Source: Ktedonobacterales bacterium
GTDB taxonomy: Bacteria > Chloroflexota > Ktedonobacteria > Ktedonobacterales > JACDGC01
Direction: 5' to 3'
Length of the DNA: 6,416 bases
NCBI GenBank assembly: GCA_013815535.1
Contig: JACDGC010000236.1
Location: forward strand, 1 to 6,416
Under the pieces are notes generated by a model. That model did not search any database and had not been told where the DNA came from. It saw nothing but the letters and a program-made list of their open reading frames with translations. The translations under genes and the position numbers were made by a program. Below, in pieces: positions 5,348 to 6,416 of this stretch. The stretch's first letter is position 1. Each line of letters starts with the position of its first letter.

Positions 5348-6331
5348 ATGCAACAACGCCTCCTCGTTTGGCAAAATGGCAAGCTCAACAAACAGGTAAC
5401 GCTCAAGACCCTTGGTGATGTGCTGCGCGATCCACAGGCGGTCATTTGGCTGGATATTGACGGCGACATCACGGATTGTCGCGACCAGTTGCACTCCGTC
5501 TTCAAGCTCTCATCGATCACCCTGGATACCATGCAAGAGGACCGCGAACGCGCGAAATTCACCGAGGGCAAAAGCTATTTTTATCTCGTCATGCACGGCC
5601 TGACCTTTGATGAAGCGACGGAGAACGGCGCGACCATCAAGCTGGATATTGTTTTCGGCCAAAATTTCGTCATCACGGCCCATCGCGAAACCTTCCCCTG
5701 GCTGGAATCGCTGTGCGACACGGTGTGGAAAGGCAAGATCGCGGCGGATGTCATGGGGCGCGGGATGAGCCGCCTGCTGCACAGCATCTTGGATAATTTG
5801 GTGGATTCCTATTTCCCGGTGCTCGATCAAATTGACGGCGTCATCGACGACCTGGAAGATGCCACCGTCAACTCGGTGACCGATGCGGTGCAGGGGCGCA
5901 TCTTTCAACTGAAGCGCACGGTGGGGCTGATGCGCCGCGTCATCAGTCCACAAGTGGAGGTCGCGAACGCGCTCATCGCCCGCACGGGTGATGTCATCCC
6001 CGTCGAGGTGGAACCCTATTTCGCGGATATGCACGACCATCTGATTCGTGCTTTCGAGGTGCTCGATTCCTACCGCGATCTGATGAGCGGCCTGCTGGAT
6101 GTCTATTTATCCACCGTCTCAAATCGGCTGAATATCGTCATGAAGCAACTGGCCGTCATCGCGACGATCTTCATGCCCATCACTTTTATCACGGGCGTCT
6201 TCGGGCAAAACTTCGCCTTCTCACCGCAGGTGGTGCATGATAACGGCTACTTCTTTTGGGTCGTGTTGCTGGGGATGGGACTGCTGACAGCCATGCAACT
6301 CTATTATTTCAAACGCAAGGGCTGGATCTAG
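5348..6331 (+). CDS. corA: CorA-family divalent metal channel, GQN variant
   Basis: CorA proteins are homopentameric inner-membrane channels that admit Mg2+ (also Co2+ or Ni2+), gated by cytoplasmic metal sites. At 327 residues this is typical. The N-terminal cytoplasmic alpha/beta domain covers about residues 1-125, including VIWLDIDGD and DIVFGQNFVITAH. A long helical stalk follows to about 265, with many acidic residues (VIDDLEDATVNSV). TM1 is about 268-284, the pore-loop signature comes next, TM2 is about 301-320, and the C-terminus ends in the conserved basic KRKGW (322-326). The signature is Phe285-Gly286-Gln287-Asn288-Phe289 instead of the usual YGMNF, so Met is replaced by Gln in the selectivity filter. 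That may alter ion choice; Mg2+ transport is therefore likely but not assured. ATG 5348 is fixed because an in-frame TGA lies just upstream (5336-5338). The SD is poor: the only strong SD-like GAGGGGTGA (5309-5317) is 30 nt away. A GATAAT at 5303-5308 could be a -10 without a -35. The gene appears monocistronic. Confidence 0.94.
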   Translation: MQQRLLVWQNGKLNKQVTLKTLGDVLRDPQAVIWLDIDGDITDCRDQLHSVFKLSSITLDTMQEDRERAKFTEGKSYFYLVMHGLTFDEATENGATIKLDIVFGQNFVITAHRETFPWLESLCDTVWKGKIAADVMGRGMSRLLHSILDNLVDSYFPVLDQIDGVIDDLEDATVNSVTDAVQGRIFQLKRTVGLMRRVISPQVEVANALIARTGDVIPVEVEPYFADMHDHLIRAFEVLDSYRDLMSGLLDVYLSTVSNRLNIVMKQLAVIATIFMPITFITGVFGQNFAFSPQVVHDNGYFFWVVLLGMGLLTAMQLYYFKRKGWI

Positions 6332-6345
6332 CCCAGCCCCTTTTT
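6319..6345 (+). terminator. Intrinsic terminator overlapping the corA stop codon
   Basis: GGGCTGG (6319-6325) pairs with CCAGCCC (6333-6339) around a 7-nt loop that contains the corA TAG. One C and five Ts follow (6341-6345). The 5' arm encodes part of the final KGW codons, so the last residues of CorA and the terminator share sequence. Confidence 0.82.
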
Positions 6346-6358
6346 GCATCAAGCATGC

Positions 6359-6415
6359 CTATAGATGTGCCAGCACAACGCTATCCACCCAGCGCGCCAC
6401 GTGGCTGACACGAGG
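6359..6415 (-). CDS. Possible C-terminal end of a convergent minus-strand gene
   Basis: Reading leftward from the window edge, one frame stays open for 18 codons (ending SHVARWVDSVVLAHL) and stops with TAG at 6361-6359. The composition is protein-like, and the placement just beyond the corA terminator would make the two genes convergent. The fragment is too short to identify and another minus-strand frame is also open here, so this is only a suggestion. Confidence 0.22.
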   Translation of the reverse strand, partial: PRVSHVARWVDSVVLAHL

Positions 6416-6416
6416 T

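Noticed and set aside
5510..6040. Minus-strand open frame of 176 codons inside corA
   Set aside because: Antisense shadow of the CorA stalk; no SD and no recognisable motif.
1..6416. Mobile element, CRISPR array, prophage or defence island
   Set aside because: No transposase, integrase, terminal inverted repeats, direct-repeat/spacer array or Cas-like protein. The only tandem repeat is the coding KGG array.

Overview
This is a GC-rich bacterial window with five complete plus-strand genes, the 5' part of one minus-strand gene at the left edge, and possibly the tail of another minus-strand gene at the right edge. The gene set is chromosomal: cell division, nickel-cofactor synthesis, stress hydrophilin, DNA crosslink repair, a hydrolase and a metal channel. 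I see no insertion sequence, integrase, phage gene, tRNA, rRNA or CRISPR array. The host may be a Chloroflexota-type bacterium, judged from the KGG repeat protein, the GQN variant of CorA and extended -10 promoters of the TGTGCTAnnnT type. That placement is a guess; no phylogenetic marker here settles it.

Layout. Positions 1-638 (minus) hold the first 212 codons of ftsA, running off the window. Positions 639-1283 are a long divergent intergenic region with a good extended -10 promoter pointing right, a possible folded leader RNA and a doubtful 66-codon ORF. Positions 1284-2072 encode LarB. Positions 2211-2510 encode a 99-residue protein with four 20-residue KGG-type repeats, followed by a strong intrinsic terminator at 2642-2672. 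Positions 2807-4027 encode a YcaQ/AlkX-type winged-helix DNA glycosylase, preceded by a strong SD and an extended -10 promoter lying inside an operator-like dyad. Positions 4143-5201 encode a membrane-anchored alpha/beta hydrolase that I cannot assign to a named family. Positions 5348-6331 encode a CorA-family metal channel with GQN in place of GMN, and an intrinsic terminator overlaps its stop codon.

How the genes relate. Each plus-strand gene is separated from the next by about 100-300 bp containing a hairpin, a terminator or promoter-like sequence. They therefore look like single-gene transcription units rather than one operon. Two themes are loosely shared, stress or genome protection (KGG protein, crosslink glycosylase) and metals (LarB nickel cofactor, CorA), but nothing shows that the genes act together. 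I found no convincing new multi-gene system. The points most worth checking are the possible leader RNA upstream of larB, the operator-like dyad on the glycosylase promoter, the CorA GQN variant with its duplicated hexapeptide, and the unclassified hydrolase.
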